NCBI GenBank assembly: GCA_012270995.1
Contig: JAAXHG010000132.1
Coordinates: 22,208 to 86,207, forward strand
Source: Vicinamibacteraceae bacterium
Lineage (GTDB): Bacteria; Acidobacteriota; Thermoanaerobaculia; Multivoradales; Multivoraceae
Reading direction: 5' to 3'
Length of the DNA: 64,000 nt
Position 1 is the stretch's first letter. Each line of letters begins with the position of its first letter. A program made the position numbers and the translations under genes. The notes under the pieces were generated by a model. That model was not told the DNA's origin, searched no databases, and was given only the letters and a program-made list of their open reading frames with translations. Shown here piece by piece: positions 42,312-57,419 of the stretch.

Positions 42312-43166
42312 ATGAAGCGGATTCGCAGGGAATCCAGCATCTTCAACATCTCGGCGATCGATCTCTTCGCGTCGGCGTTGGGCGCGTTCATCGTCGTCGC
42401 ATTCGTGCTGCTGCCCTACTTCCCCAACACGGGCGACGCCACGGCGGACGAGGCCGACGCGCTGCGCGCCCGGGCAGCACAGGCCGAGGCGGAACGCGAC
42501 GCGGCGAGACGCGCACTCGAACAGGCGCGCGAAGCCGGCGGATCGACCGTTCAGGTCCTGCCTCCCATCGACCTCGTCATCGCCCTGGACACGACGGGCA
42601 GCATGACCGGCGAGGTGGCCAGCCTGCGCGAGGAAATCGCCGGCCTCGCGGAACTTCTGCTCGACCTGACGGAAGACGCCGCCATCGGCGTCATCGACTT
42701 CAAGGATGGCTGCGGCGGCCGGCCCGCGTTGCGCGTCGCTCCCCTGCAACTGATCGACCGCGCATCCGTGCCCCGGTTGGCGACCTTCGCGCGTTCGATG
42801 CGTGCCGGTTCGGCAAGCTGCAACACGACGCCGGACGAGGACCTCGCGGAGGCGCTCCGGGCGGCGGCCGCCTCTCCCTGGCGACCGGGCAGCGAGCGCC
42901 GGTCGATCGTTCTGATCACCGACAATCCCGCCCACGCCCACCTGCGGAATCAGGCGATCGCCGATGCCCGGAGCTTCGCCGCCCGCTCCGGCGCCCTGCA
43001 CACCGTGTCGACCGTGTTCGTCGATCCTCGGTTCAACGCTCGTCGCAGCTATCCGGACACGGCGTCCTTCCTGCGCCGGGTGGCCGTCTCCGGCGGCGGC
43101 CGGTTCGTCCGGTCGAGCGAGAACGCATCGCTCTCCGTGATGATCCTGCGGGCGATCTTCGGCTGA
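42312..43166 (+). CDS. VWA-domain protein with N-terminal MotB/ZorB-like TM helix
   Basis: ISAIDLFASALGAFIVVAFVLLPYF then LVIALDTTGSMTGEV (MIDAS) and IVLITDNPAHAH. Confidence 0.88.
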   Translation: MKRIRRESSIFNISAIDLFASALGAFIVVAFVLLPYFPNTGDATADEADALRARAAQAEAERDAARRALEQAREAGGSTVQVLPPIDLVIALDTTGSMTGEVASLREEIAGLAELLLDLTEDAAIGVIDFKDGCGGRPALRVAPLQLIDRASVPRLATFARSMRAGSASCNTTPDEDLAEALRAAAASPWRPGSERRSIVLITDNPAHAHLRNQAIADARSFAARSGALHTVSTVFVDPRFNARRSYPDTASFLRRVAVSGGGRFVRSSENASLSVMILRAIFG

Positions 43167-43193
43167 CGCCGACCGCCCGCGAACCGTCGCGCG

Positions 43194-45083
43194 CTACCGG
43201 CGCTTGAACCGGCGCTCCAGGTCCCGGTCCGTGAGTTCCAGCACGACCGGGCGACCGTGCGGACAGGTGTAGGGGTGCTCGCAGGCGAAGAGTTCCCCGA
43301 TCAGGCTCTCCATCTTCTCCGCCGACAGCGCCTGGTGCATCTTGACCGCGGCCCGGCAGGCCCTGCTCGCCGCCAACTGGGTCAGCAGATAGTCGGCGAG
43401 CGCCTCGTCCTCGCTGGGCAACTCGTCGCCGGCCGCCACCCGGGTCGCGATGCGCAGCACCAGGCTCTCCGCTTCCGCGTCCGGCAGGACGGCCGGGATC
43501 GCGGTGATCGCGGCGCTGCCGCCGGAGAGGCTGCTGACCGCGTAGCCGCAGCGTTCAAGCCCGGCGGTGCACTCCGCGAGCGCCGCGTTCTCGGCCGCCG
43601 AGAGTTCCAGGACCCGCGGCACGAGCAGGGTCTGGCTGGCGGATTGCTGCTCGCCGAGACTGCGGCGGAACCGCTCGTACAGGATGCGCTCGTGAGCCAC
43701 GTGCTGGTCCACGACCAGCAGCGACTCCGGCCCCTCGAGCAGGATCATCGTGCCCTTGTACTGCCCGATCAGCCGCAGCGAGTCCCGGCCCCGGCCCGAC
43801 AGCGGCACTGGAGCGCCGGGCGCCGGGCGATAGGCGACCTCGGCCAGCTTCCCGGTGGGTCCGGTTCCGGCGCCGCCGTACCGGGCGGCCAGTTCCTTCG
43901 CCCACGCCGGAGCGACAGGCGCCGTATCGCTGGCCGCACCCGTGGATCGCCAGGACGCCGGAAACGAAGCCTCGCGCACCTCTCCCGCGCCGGTCCAGGC
44001 CGGCGGCGCCGCGGGGCCGCTCGGTTCGCGAAGCGGCGCCGGCTCCTCGCCCTTGGCGGCCTCGAGTCCCCGGCGCAGCGCGCTGCCGATGCGGCCCATC
44101 AGCGCGGCATCGCGGAACCGAACCTCCGCCTTCTGCGGGTGAACGTTGACGTCGACGGACTCGGGCGGAACGTCGAGGAACAGGAAGAGAGCCGGCGGCC
44201 GCTCTCCCTTCGTCAGGTCCCGCACGGCCTTGTAGTAGATGCCGAGGACGGCGCGGTCCCTCAGCAACCGCCCGTTCACGAACAGGAACAGGCGCCGGCC
44301 CTTCGTCGTCTCGCGGTCGCCGACGAAGCCGGAGATCCCCTGCTCCCTCCGGGCCTCCGGCAACGGCGTCAGGCGGCTCACGAGATCCTCGCCGAACAAC
44401 TGCGCGATCCGGTTGAGTCGGCCGACCGCGTCGACACCCGTGGCCTGAGCCCGCAGCAGCTCCCGTTCCGACGCCCCGGCGTCGGGAGCGTGGCGCAGGA
44501 CGAACGTCGCGTCAGGCCGCGCCAGCGCATAGCCCTGGACCACGGTCAGGGCATGGCGGAGCTCGGTCGCGGGCCGCTTCAGGAACTGCTTGCGAGCCGG
44601 CACGTTGTAGAACAGCGACTCCACCGTCACCGTCGTGCCGCGCGGCCGGCCGGCCGGCTCGTCGATCGTCACCTTGCCCCCCTCGACCAGGAGCCTGTGG
44701 CCGTCACCGGCGGTTCGCGCCGTCACCAGTTCGCACTTCGAGACCGCGGCGATCGAAGAAAGCGCCTCGCCGCGAAAGCCCAGGGTGGCGACCTCGAGAA
44801 GATCTTCGAAGGAGCCGATCTTGCTCGTCGCGTGGCGTTCGACCGCCAGCATCGCCTCGTCGGCAGCGATGCCGCCGCCGTCGTCCACGACCGTGATCAG
44901 GTCCGTGCCGCCGTTCACGAGATCAATCTCGATCCGGCTCGCGCCGGCGTCGAGAGCGTTCTCGACCAATTCCTTGACCACCGACGACGGACGCTCGACG
45001 ACCTCGCCCGCGGCGATCTTGGAGATCAGCGTGTCGGGAAGCCGGAGCAGCGGACGGTCCGCCGGCGCGCGCCCGGGACCCAT
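43194..45083 (-). CDS. mutL: DNA mismatch repair protein MutL
   Basis: LLRLPDTLISKIAAGEVVERPSSVVKELVENALDAGASRIEIDL...DDGGGI...TLGFRGEALSSIAAVSK; C-terminal ACHxTCPHGRP-like EHPYTCPHGRPVVLE. Real start 45083, not the 886-aa ORF start. Confidence 0.96.
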   Translation of the reverse strand: MGPGRAPADRPLLRLPDTLISKIAAGEVVERPSSVVKELVENALDAGASRIEIDLVNGGTDLITVVDDGGGIAADEAMLAVERHATSKIGSFEDLLEVATLGFRGEALSSIAAVSKCELVTARTAGDGHRLLVEGGKVTIDEPAGRPRGTTVTVESLFYNVPARKQFLKRPATELRHALTVVQGYALARPDATFVLRHAPDAGASERELLRAQATGVDAVGRLNRIAQLFGEDLVSRLTPLPEARREQGISGFVGDRETTKGRRLFLFVNGRLLRDRAVLGIYYKAVRDLTKGERPPALFLFLDVPPESVDVNVHPQKAEVRFRDAALMGRIGSALRRGLEAAKGEEPAPLREPSGPAAPPAWTGAGEVREASFPASWRSTGAASDTAPVAPAWAKELAARYGGAGTGPTGKLAEVAYRPAPGAPVPLSGRGRDSLRLIGQYKGTMILLEGPESLLVVDQHVAHERILYERFRRSLGEQQSASQTLLVPRVLELSAAENAALAECTAGLERCGYAVSSLSGGSAAITAIPAVLPDAEAESLVLRIATRVAAGDELPSEDEALADYLLTQLAASRACRAAVKMHQALSAEKMESLIGELFACEHPYTCPHGRPVVLELTDRDLERRFKRR

Positions 45084-45847
45084 CAGGACGCCAGGTCCCG
45101 CAGGGTCCGCTGCATGACGCCGTAGCTCCGCAGCTCCCGGCCCAGGAAGGCGCGCCGGACCTCGCGCGCCACGGCCTCGACCGCCTTGAGCGTCGATTCC
45201 TCGAATCCCCCGTTCTCCTGCAGCCGCGCGAGGTCGGCGCCGGCGATGCGGCGCAGGAAGGACAGCGCCGGCTCGCCGATCCGGCGGTTCGCGCCCGCCC
45301 CGGCGCCGCAGGAGACGCACAGCAGACCGGCGGCGTCGACGGCCAGGACCGCCTCGTCGCCGAGCGCCTCGCCGCAGGAGGGGCACTGCCGGGGCGTCGG
45401 GAACACGCCGGAAAGCCGCAGCGTCCAGCATTCCAGGTAGCGAGCCGCCAGCGAGCGGTCGCAGCCGGCCGTCAGCGCCTGCACGGTCGTATCCAGCAGC
45501 CGGTAGAGGTGATTCTCCGGCTCGTTCTCCTGCGCAAACGTCTGCATGTGCTCGGCGAGGTACGAGGAGACGAGGATCCCCTCCAGGTCGGCGTGCAGGG
45601 CGCCGGGGCTCCGGAGCATTTCCGCGTCGCCCAGCCTCACCAGGTCCCGGTCGGGCTTTTCGAACCACGACAGATGCACCTTGGCGAGCTGCTGCAGCTC
45701 GCCTCCAAAGCGGCTGAACCGGGCTCGGGCGCTGCGCGCGGCGCCTCGTTTCAACCCCCAGTCGCGGCTGAGAAAGACGACGATCCGGTCCCGCTCGTGA
45801 AGGTCGATCGTCTGAAGCAGCAGTGCCTCCCCGCTTCGCCGCTTCAT
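45083..45847 (-). CDS. recO: DNA repair protein RecO
   Basis: GEALLLQTIDLHERDRIVVFLSRDWGLKRGAARSARA; zinc-finger CPSCG...CVSCG. Confidence 0.9.
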   Translation of the reverse strand: MKRRSGEALLLQTIDLHERDRIVVFLSRDWGLKRGAARSARARFSRFGGELQQLAKVHLSWFEKPDRDLVRLGDAEMLRSPGALHADLEGILVSSYLAEHMQTFAQENEPENHLYRLLDTTVQALTAGCDRSLAARYLECWTLRLSGVFPTPRQCPSCGEALGDEAVLAVDAAGLLCVSCGAGAGANRRIGEPALSFLRRIAGADLARLQENGGFEESTLKAVEAVAREVRRAFLGRELRSYGVMQRTLRDLAS

Positions 45848-45861
45848 GGATCACCCGCCGT

Positions 45862-47244
45862 TCAGCGGACCAGCCAGTCGATCATCAGGGTGGCCAGGCC
45901 GAAGTACACCAGGATGCCCGTGATGTCGCTGGACGTCGTGACCATGGGGCCGCTGGCCACGGCGGGATCGATGCCCATCCGCTCGAAGGCCATCGGCAGT
46001 AGCGAACCGATCAGCGACGCGAGCATGATGGCGAGGAACAGCGAACTCGCGACCACCGCGCTGTAGGCCGGGTTCTGTTCGAGGAACGCCGCGACTCCAG
46101 CGGCGACCGCCGAGCACACCAGGCCGACGACGAGGCCGATCCGAATCTGCTGCATCAGGAAGCGGCGCATGCGGCCGCCGCCCTCGCCGATCCGGCCCGT
46201 GGCCAGGCCGCGCACCGTGAGCGTCATCGTCTGGCTGCCGATGTTGCCGCCCATGCCCATGACCACGGGCGCGAAGGCGAGCAGGAAGGCCTCGTTCAGG
46301 CGCAACTGGAACTGCTTCATCAGGACGCCGGTCAATGTCAGGCCGATCAGGTTGACGAGCAGCCACGGCAGCCGGATGCCGGCGACGCGCCAGGACCGCT
46401 CGCGGTAGAGCAGTTCGTCGTCCGACGTGCCCACCATCTTGTAGAAGTCCTCCTCCGCCTCCTCCTGCACGATGTCGATCACGTCGTCGACGGTGACCAG
46501 ACCCAACAGGCGGCGGCGGTCGTCGACCACGGGAACGGCGAGGAAGTCGTAGCGCGAAGCGAGTCGCGCCACCTCTTCCTGATCCGTATCCGTGTGTGCC
46601 GTGACCAGGCCTCGGTTCATGATCTCGCCCAGGGTGCGGCTCGGAACCGAGAGCAGGAGTTCCCGCAGCGACAGGACCCCAGCCAGACGGCCCTCCGGAT
46701 CGACGACGTAAAGGTAGAAGATCATCTCGACCTCGCCGTGCTCGCGGATCTTCGCGATCGCGTCGCCGACCGGGGTGTCCTCCGGCAGAGAGAAGAACTC
46801 CGTGTTCATGATCCGGCCGGCGGTGTCCTCCTCGTACGCGAACTGCGTCTGCAGTTCGTCCCGGTCGGGCCGGTCGAGCAGCGCCATCACGGCCTCTCGC
46901 AGCTCGTCCTCCAGGCCGTCGACGATCTCGACGCTGTCGTCGACGGCCAGCGGCGCGAGCAGCCCGGCGATCTCGGCCGGAGTCAGTTCCTCCAGCAGCG
47001 GGCGACGTTCGCCCGGCTCCAGTTCGAGCAGCACTTCGCCGGCCGAATCCGGGTAGTCCTCGAGGGCGAGGCGGACCACGAACAACTGCTCCGTCGGCAT
47101 CAGTTTCCGGAGCGCCGCGGAGACGTCTCCGGGACGCACCTTGCTCAGCACGCGCGAGAGGTTTCGTCTGGCTCCGCGGCGCGCGAGGCGGCGCATCGTG
47201 TCGCCGAGAATCTCGACCCTCTGGGTGGACATGGCGGGTTGCAT
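45862..47244 (-). CDS. mgtE: Magnesium transporter MgtE
   Basis: MgtE_N superhelix, two CBS domains, and VNLIGLTLTGVLMKQFQ...VMGMGGNIGSQTMTLTVRGLATG. Confidence 0.95.
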   Translation of the reverse strand: MQPAMSTQRVEILGDTMRRLARRGARRNLSRVLSKVRPGDVSAALRKLMPTEQLFVVRLALEDYPDSAGEVLLELEPGERRPLLEELTPAEIAGLLAPLAVDDSVEIVDGLEDELREAVMALLDRPDRDELQTQFAYEEDTAGRIMNTEFFSLPEDTPVGDAIAKIREHGEVEMIFYLYVVDPEGRLAGVLSLRELLLSVPSRTLGEIMNRGLVTAHTDTDQEEVARLASRYDFLAVPVVDDRRRLLGLVTVDDVIDIVQEEAEEDFYKMVGTSDDELLYRERSWRVAGIRLPWLLVNLIGLTLTGVLMKQFQLRLNEAFLLAFAPVVMGMGGNIGSQTMTLTVRGLATGRIGEGGGRMRRFLMQQIRIGLVVGLVCSAVAAGVAAFLEQNPAYSAVVASSLFLAIMLASLIGSLLPMAFERMGIDPAVASGPMVTTSSDITGILVYFGLATLMIDWLVR

Positions 47245-47399
47245 CGTAGCACTCGGCGCCCCCAGGCCGGGGTCTCCGGCAACGCCCTTTCGTGGCGCCT
47301 AAGCTACGCCTACTCAGCCAGTTGGAGCCCCCGGCGAGACGGCCCGCCGGGCCCTTCGCGCCGCGCCTCGGAATCGCGTACGATGCGTTCGGCGCCGGT

Positions 47400-47864
47400 T
47401 CAGTCGATCTCGAAGACGGCGTCGATCTCGACCGGAACGTTGAACGGCAGCTTGTTCGTTCCCACCGCGAAGCGGGCGTGCCGCCCCTTCTCGCCGAAAA
47501 CCTCGACCATCAGGTCCGAGGCGCCGTTGACCACCGCCGGGTGGTTCTCGAAATCGTCGCTGCAATTGACGAAGCCGCCCAGCTTCACGCAGCGCTTCAC
47601 CCTCTCCAGGTCACCTTCGCAGGCGGCCCCCACCACGGCGACGATATTGATGCCGACGAGGCGGGCGGCCTCGCGCGCTTCATCGAGGGAGTACTCGACG
47701 CCGACCTTGCCGCGGTAGGCCAGCTTCCCGTCCCTGACCGGAACCTGACCGGACACGAAGAGGAGGGCGCCCATGCGGACGAACGGAACGTAGTTCGCGG
47801 CCGGTGCCGCGGGGGCGGGGAGTTCCAGGCCAAGCGCCTCGAGGCGCTCCCTGACGGTCGTCAT
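47400..47864 (-). CDS. RidA/YjgF-family protein
   Basis: NYVPFVRMGALLFVSGQVPVRDGKL...VGTNKLPFNVPVEIDAVFEI. Confidence 0.9.
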   Translation of the reverse strand: MTTVRERLEALGLELPAPAAPAANYVPFVRMGALLFVSGQVPVRDGKLAYRGKVGVEYSLDEAREAARLVGINIVAVVGAACEGDLERVKRCVKLGGFVNCSDDFENHPAVVNGASDLMVEVFGEKGRHARFAVGTNKLPFNVPVEIDAVFEID

Positions 47865-47875
47865 ACGGCGGACTC

Positions 47876-48799
47876 CTACGAGTAGGCGGCGAACAGCTCC
47901 TCGAACGCCTTGATCTGGTTGCCCGCCGCCGAGGACGGCACCAGGATCGGCGTGCGAATGCCGGCGTCGAACCAGCGCTCCACGCCCTCGCGAACGTCCG
48001 CCGCGGTACCGAACAGCGTGCAATCGGCAAGCCAGCGGTCGGAGAGCAGGCCCGGGATGCGGTCCATCTCCCCTCGCTCGACAGCCTGTTCGACTGCTTC
48101 CATCTCCTCGACGTAGCCGGCCGCCTTCCAGTAGTTGCGGTAGTTCGGCAGCAGAGCGTAGCGCGAGAGCGTCTTCCGGTTGCGGGCCGCGGCCAGGGCG
48201 CGATCCTCGGAGATCACGGTCGGAACCATGTTGCCGACGAAGAAGGCCGGATCGGTGGCCTTCTCCCCCGCCGCCGCCAGCGAGTGGCTCATGCGGGAGC
48301 GGGCGCCGTTCGCGAAGACCATCCCGTCGCCGATCTCGGCGGCCGCGGCGATCATTCGGTCGCGCAGCGTGGCGAGCACGATCGGCGGCAGCTCGCCGGC
48401 GCCCCGCACCGCCTTCAGCTCGTCCACGAAAGCACGGATGTCGCCCAGCGGCTTGCCGACGGTGACGCCCAGGCGCTTGTGAGCCGGCGCGTGACTGACG
48501 CCGACGCCGAACCAGAAGCGGCCCTGGGACACCTCGTGGATGAACGACGCCGTGTGCGCGAACTCGGTCACGTGCCGGGTGTAGATGTTGACGATCGACG
48601 TGCCGAAGTGAATGCGCTCGGTGGACAGCGCGATCGCTTCGCAGAGCGCCAGGCCGTCGCCCATGCTCGGGCAGTAGATGCCGCTGAAGCCGCGGCGCTC
48701 GATCTCCCGCGCCAAGTCGAGAGTGAGCCGGCGGCGCCCCGGCACCGCGGCGAGAGAGACGGCCGGGAGGCCGCCCAGTCCTTCGGAAGTCGCGGTCAT
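47876..48799 (-). CDS. LLM-class (F420-dependent-type) oxidoreductase
   Basis: ALSTERIHFGTSIVNIYTRHVTEFAHTASFIHEVSQGRFWFGVGVSHAPAHKRLG. Confidence 0.9.
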   Translation of the reverse strand: MTATSEGLGGLPAVSLAAVPGRRRLTLDLAREIERRGFSGIYCPSMGDGLALCEAIALSTERIHFGTSIVNIYTRHVTEFAHTASFIHEVSQGRFWFGVGVSHAPAHKRLGVTVGKPLGDIRAFVDELKAVRGAGELPPIVLATLRDRMIAAAAEIGDGMVFANGARSRMSHSLAAAGEKATDPAFFVGNMVPTVISEDRALAAARNRKTLSRYALLPNYRNYWKAAGYVEEMEAVEQAVERGEMDRIPGLLSDRWLADCTLFGTAADVREGVERWFDAGIRTPILVPSSAAGNQIKAFEELFAAYS

Positions 48800-48814
48800 G
48801 GCGGCGGCAGGGTA

Positions 48815-51800
48815 TCAGCGTCCCGAGGCGGAGCTCTCAAGCCGGTCGAGGACCTTGTGTGCCTGCCCGCGGTCCAGATGTGGATGAGCGAACTGATTGC
48901 GATAGCTCCGCAGACAGCCGTAGCAACTGACATCGCAGCCGCAGCCCCCGGTCACACGCCGGCGCGCTCCGGCAAGCACCCTCAGGAGGACATCATCGTC
49001 GTCCAGTTGAGTGACCAGGCCGGCGCCGCCTGGCACGTTGTCGTAGAGCACCACCACTGATGCATCCGGTTCGGTCCCGGAAGTGATCGTGACGTTCAGG
49101 TCGTTCTGCGGAACTCCGAGCGCATCAGCCGCCCCCAGGAGGACCGCGTACGCGACCGAGTAGGCCGTCCATTGGTCGCGCAGGTCCGGGAACTCCATCC
49201 GAACCACGTCCGTGACCAACTCGTGGCCCAACGAGAACTGTTCGAGCGTTCCCCTGCACTCCCGACCGGATGGGGCTTCGTGTCGGGCTTTGCGCTTCGC
49301 GGAGTGGGCACCGCATGACCGACAAACGAGGAAACCTCGACCGCCGTGGCCTTCGCAGAGTACGACGAGAGTTCCCGAGGCGGCCGAACTGACCCGCAGC
49401 CCGCAACGGGTTTGCACGACACCGGCGCCGGCCTCAGCGAAACCCCGGAAGAACGGACGGGTGCTGTACACCCTGTGCGCTCGTCGCCGAGGAGGCTTCG
49501 GATCCGTGAACATGGGCGTGACGAAACCGAACCGGGGAATCAGGTACTTCTTTCGGACGTTCGCTGGTGCATCCGACGTTCCCTCGGTCCACTGCTCGAA
49601 GCTCCGCGAGTCGTCGTACCAGTACATCCGCACCGGCCATTCCTTGCCGGACACCTTCCTGATCCCGCAGGACTCCCACTCGAGCTTGTTGGCCACGGTC
49701 TTTCCGCCCGGCGCGTACTCCGCAATCGCCTGTGCCAGGTCCCGCTGGAGGGCAACGTTCGCGTTACTACGCCCAACCTGCCACGAGTGCAGTTCGACGA
49801 CGTCGACCGGGAAGCCGTACTTGGGAATCACTGCTTTCCGCGAAAGGAACTCCAGAACCGTCTGGTGCGCGACCGTATCCATCCGTTTTTTGACACGCTG
49901 AGCCTTCCCGTAGTCGCGCTGACCCACGGCTCCGGACTCGATTTCCTCCAGTTCGAGATACTCTGAGCAGACTTCGGCTTCGGCGAACCCGAGCCGGCTG
50001 TTGGGGCCGCCGATTAGCTCGATCCACTGCCGATCCCGGAGCCCGACGGGGCCGGCCACCCGCTCGGGAACGATCCGGATCAGCATGGACTCGATGAGCG
50101 TCGCGTTCTCCTGGCACCAAGCGGTGAAGTCCCCCGCCGCCCGCGGCGCCTTCCAGTCCTCGATGAAGTCGGCGACGTTCGCGAACCGCTTCCGGTGGCG
50201 ACGGAAGAACCCGCTCAGGACGGCCGCCGCCATGTGGCGCAAAACGATGCGATCGTTCGAAAGGTGAAGTCTCGGCGGATCCACATCGCCTTGGATCATG
50301 CTCGCTGCCGGATCCTCGTAGTGATGGAGATCGTGTGGATTGCGCCGGCAGTAGGTCACCGCAAGGCCAGCTCGCTCTCCGCGCCCGGCCCGTCCGACTC
50401 TCTGGACGTAGTTGAACGGTTCCGGCGGCACGTTCCGGAGAAAGACGGCATCGAGATCGCCGAGGCTCACACCCACCTCGAACGTCGTCGAGGAGCTGAG
50501 GAGCTGAATCCGCCCATCTTTGAATTCCTCCTGCAAGCGCCGGGCCTGTTCCGGAGCGACCTGGGCGGTGTGCTCCTCGGCCCGTAGCTGCGGCGGCAGG
50601 TCGCGGCTCTCGTAGAGAAGCCTGTAGTGGTTCTGCACAAAGAACCCGGGGTCCGCACGCTGGAGACGCCCAGCGCAACCGGTGCGGGGACACACGCCCC
50701 GAACGAAGTGCGCGGTCAGTGTGGCGCAGGTATCGCAGCACCAGATCGAGTCGTCTCCGACAGGGTGAAGCCGCAACCACTCCGAAGCCAGACGAAACGT
50801 CCCATCGAACTTCCCGCGAACCAGCAGCGGCGTGCTCTGCATCGCGGTCAACGATTTCCAAACGTCGTACGCGGCCTGCTCGCTCAGGTCAAGGGCCGTC
50901 TCCTTGCCGAGACCGTTCTCGGCTAGCACCCGGGGAAGAAAGTGCCTGACGAGCCCGGAAACCCGGCTTCCCCATTCCGCAACGTGGGGGCGACCGCCCG
51001 GCTTTCCCAGGCCGTAGGCTGTCTGGGGCAGCATGGAGATGTCTCCCCATGCTGGAACACCCTCCGTCCGCGGCAAGCTGACGGCGCGACGCGCCGAAAA
51101 CAGCCCGAGACAGTGCTGAACCAGACCAACCGCCTCGCTCTCCGTGAGAGCCCAGGGCTGTTCGAGCAGACCGGCCGGGACCGAGAAGTCCGCGGGAAGC
51201 GCGACGCTCCAGCGCACCAGACCGACACCGCTCAGGGAGATTCGCCGCTCTTCCGTGACGACCTCACGAAGAACCGCAGCGAGGACAGTTCGACGGCGAG
51301 TCTCTGGAGTATCGGAAGCTCTGAACAGCCCGGCAAGCTCCCACGCCTCTTGCAGTCTGCTCGCCAGATCCTCGATGCTGAGGCCTTCCCGAACCGGCGC
51401 GTCCCGCGCCGCGCGGAAAGTCAGATTCCGGTCCCGCAGGCGGCCGTAGGAGTCCTCGGCGTACCACGCGAAGAATGCCGCCTCCTGCCGACTGTCGGCG
51501 AAGGCGAGCACCTTACGTCTCTCTTTCGGCAGCAACTCGATCATCGCCGTGGCGATGACGGCATTCGGGCCGTCCGAGCCGTGAACGATCTCCTGGACCG
51601 GATCGCCGACGCCGCCACGGCTGTAGTCGCAGGCCGCGCATTTGCGGAGACGATCCGGGTGATCCTTGTGCGGCTCGCAGCGCATCACGCCGACCGCCGC
51701 GTCGCAGCCACACGGGGAATGATCCTCAGAAACCGCGCCACATCGGCGACACAGCACCATCTCGCCGTCTGTTGACGGCATGAAAAAATCGGCGCCGAAC

Positions 51801-53036
51801 CCCGATTGACTGGGATCGCGCACGGCCTCCTCCAGCCTGCCGCCGCGCAGCTTGCCTACGTAGTAGTGCTGGCCGCATTCTCGGCACAGAGCGATCTCGA
51901 GTGGCGCCGCCTTGTCCTCCTCCCCCAAGTCGTCGCCACGATTGAGGCGGACAACGTCCCGACCTTCGTGGTGGACCAGGAAGGCGCCCTCGAGCGCCCT
52001 GAGAAACACGTGGTAACGGCTCGGCTCGCCTCCATCTTCCTCTTCGCGTTCCGCAAAGACCACGTCCCCGGACCCGAAGGGCTCGCCAAAAAGTGTGTTC
52101 GCGAATTCCGCGACCGCCGCCCGGTCTTCGTCTTGCTCGCCAGTCGACAGGGTCGCGCTGGTCGCGATGCACCGGAATGGCTTGTCGCCGCCTCTACCGC
52201 CCTCGCGGATTCGCTGTTTGAGCCGCCGAATCAGCATGGCCATCTCCATCCCCTTGGCGCCCCGGTACTGGTGCGCTTCATCGAGTACGAGAAAGCGCCA
52301 GCGGGAACCGCGACCCGCATCGAAGAGCGGACTGTCGTCGGGCCGAATCAGGAGGTACTCCAGCATGGAGTAGTTCGTCAGCAGGATGTGGGGCGGTGAA
52401 TCCCTCATTTCCTCCCGAAACACGAGTTCTCCCGGGAGCCGACTCTCCTCCCGCGTCCCGCCGTGACGCCATTTGTCGCCGGCGTGGTAGGGCGTCTGCC
52501 CGATGTACTGGCCGAAGGTGGGACAAAAGGTCGATTCCGAGGCCGCAAGCGTCCGGCAGATCTCGCCCAACCGTTCGCGTTGATCGTTCGCCAGGGCGTT
52601 CATGGGATAGAGGATCAGCGCCCGCACGCCCCCACCGTCCAGATCGCCGGTAAGGTGCTGCCGGTACAGATGCAGGAGGATCGGATAGAGGAAGCTCTCC
52701 GTCTTGCCGCTCGCCGTACCCGTCGCCACGACAGCGTTCCGGTCGTCCGCGTGCAGTAGCCGAATCGCCTGTTCTTGATGCACGTAGAGCGGCTCCTCGA
52801 TCAAGGCTGGAGCGATGCCGATGCTCTGGCCAGGAAACCACTCCCGCGCCAGCACGCGCGCCGAAGCGCCTCGCCGGAAACCACGAGAGCGTTCGGGAAT
52901 TGGCCCCTTGAGCAGCTTCCCCTCCTCGCGAAGCGCCTGCTGAAACGAGGCTCTGAGTGCCGGATCCCGGAAGAAGAAGGAGGTCTTGAGATAGGCCTCG
53001 TAACGGCGGCGGATCCGCTCCGTCCATTCATTGATG

Positions 53037-53053
<17 letters not shown>
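48815..53053 (-). CDS. Large DEAD/DEAH-box helicase with C-terminal DUF1998/MZB-type zinc domain (DruE/MrfA/DISARM-helicase-like)
   Basis: Walker [58 protein letters not shown]-terminal [13 protein letters not shown]...[26 protein letters not shown]. Confidence 0.88.
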
Positions 53054-57263
<4,210 letters not shown>

Positions 57264-57419
57264 CTTCCGAGACTGCGCCGCCCAAACTTGGATCCTCGCC
57301 GCTCTCCACGTTCAACTACCCGGTCGTCGCCGCATCACGGAACTGGTACCCTCCCCGGTTTCCTCGACTTCGCCAGAAGAGGCTTGGCATGCGCCACGTG
57401 CTCGTTCTGGAGCCCCGAT

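Noticed and set aside
43257-45125. 622-aa plus-strand ORF
   Set aside because: Antisense shadow of mutL.
57380-57419. Sigma-54-like -24/-12 site upstream of zorA (ttggcatgcgccacgtgc)
   Set aside because: GG-to-GC spacing is wrong for a sigma-54 promoter.
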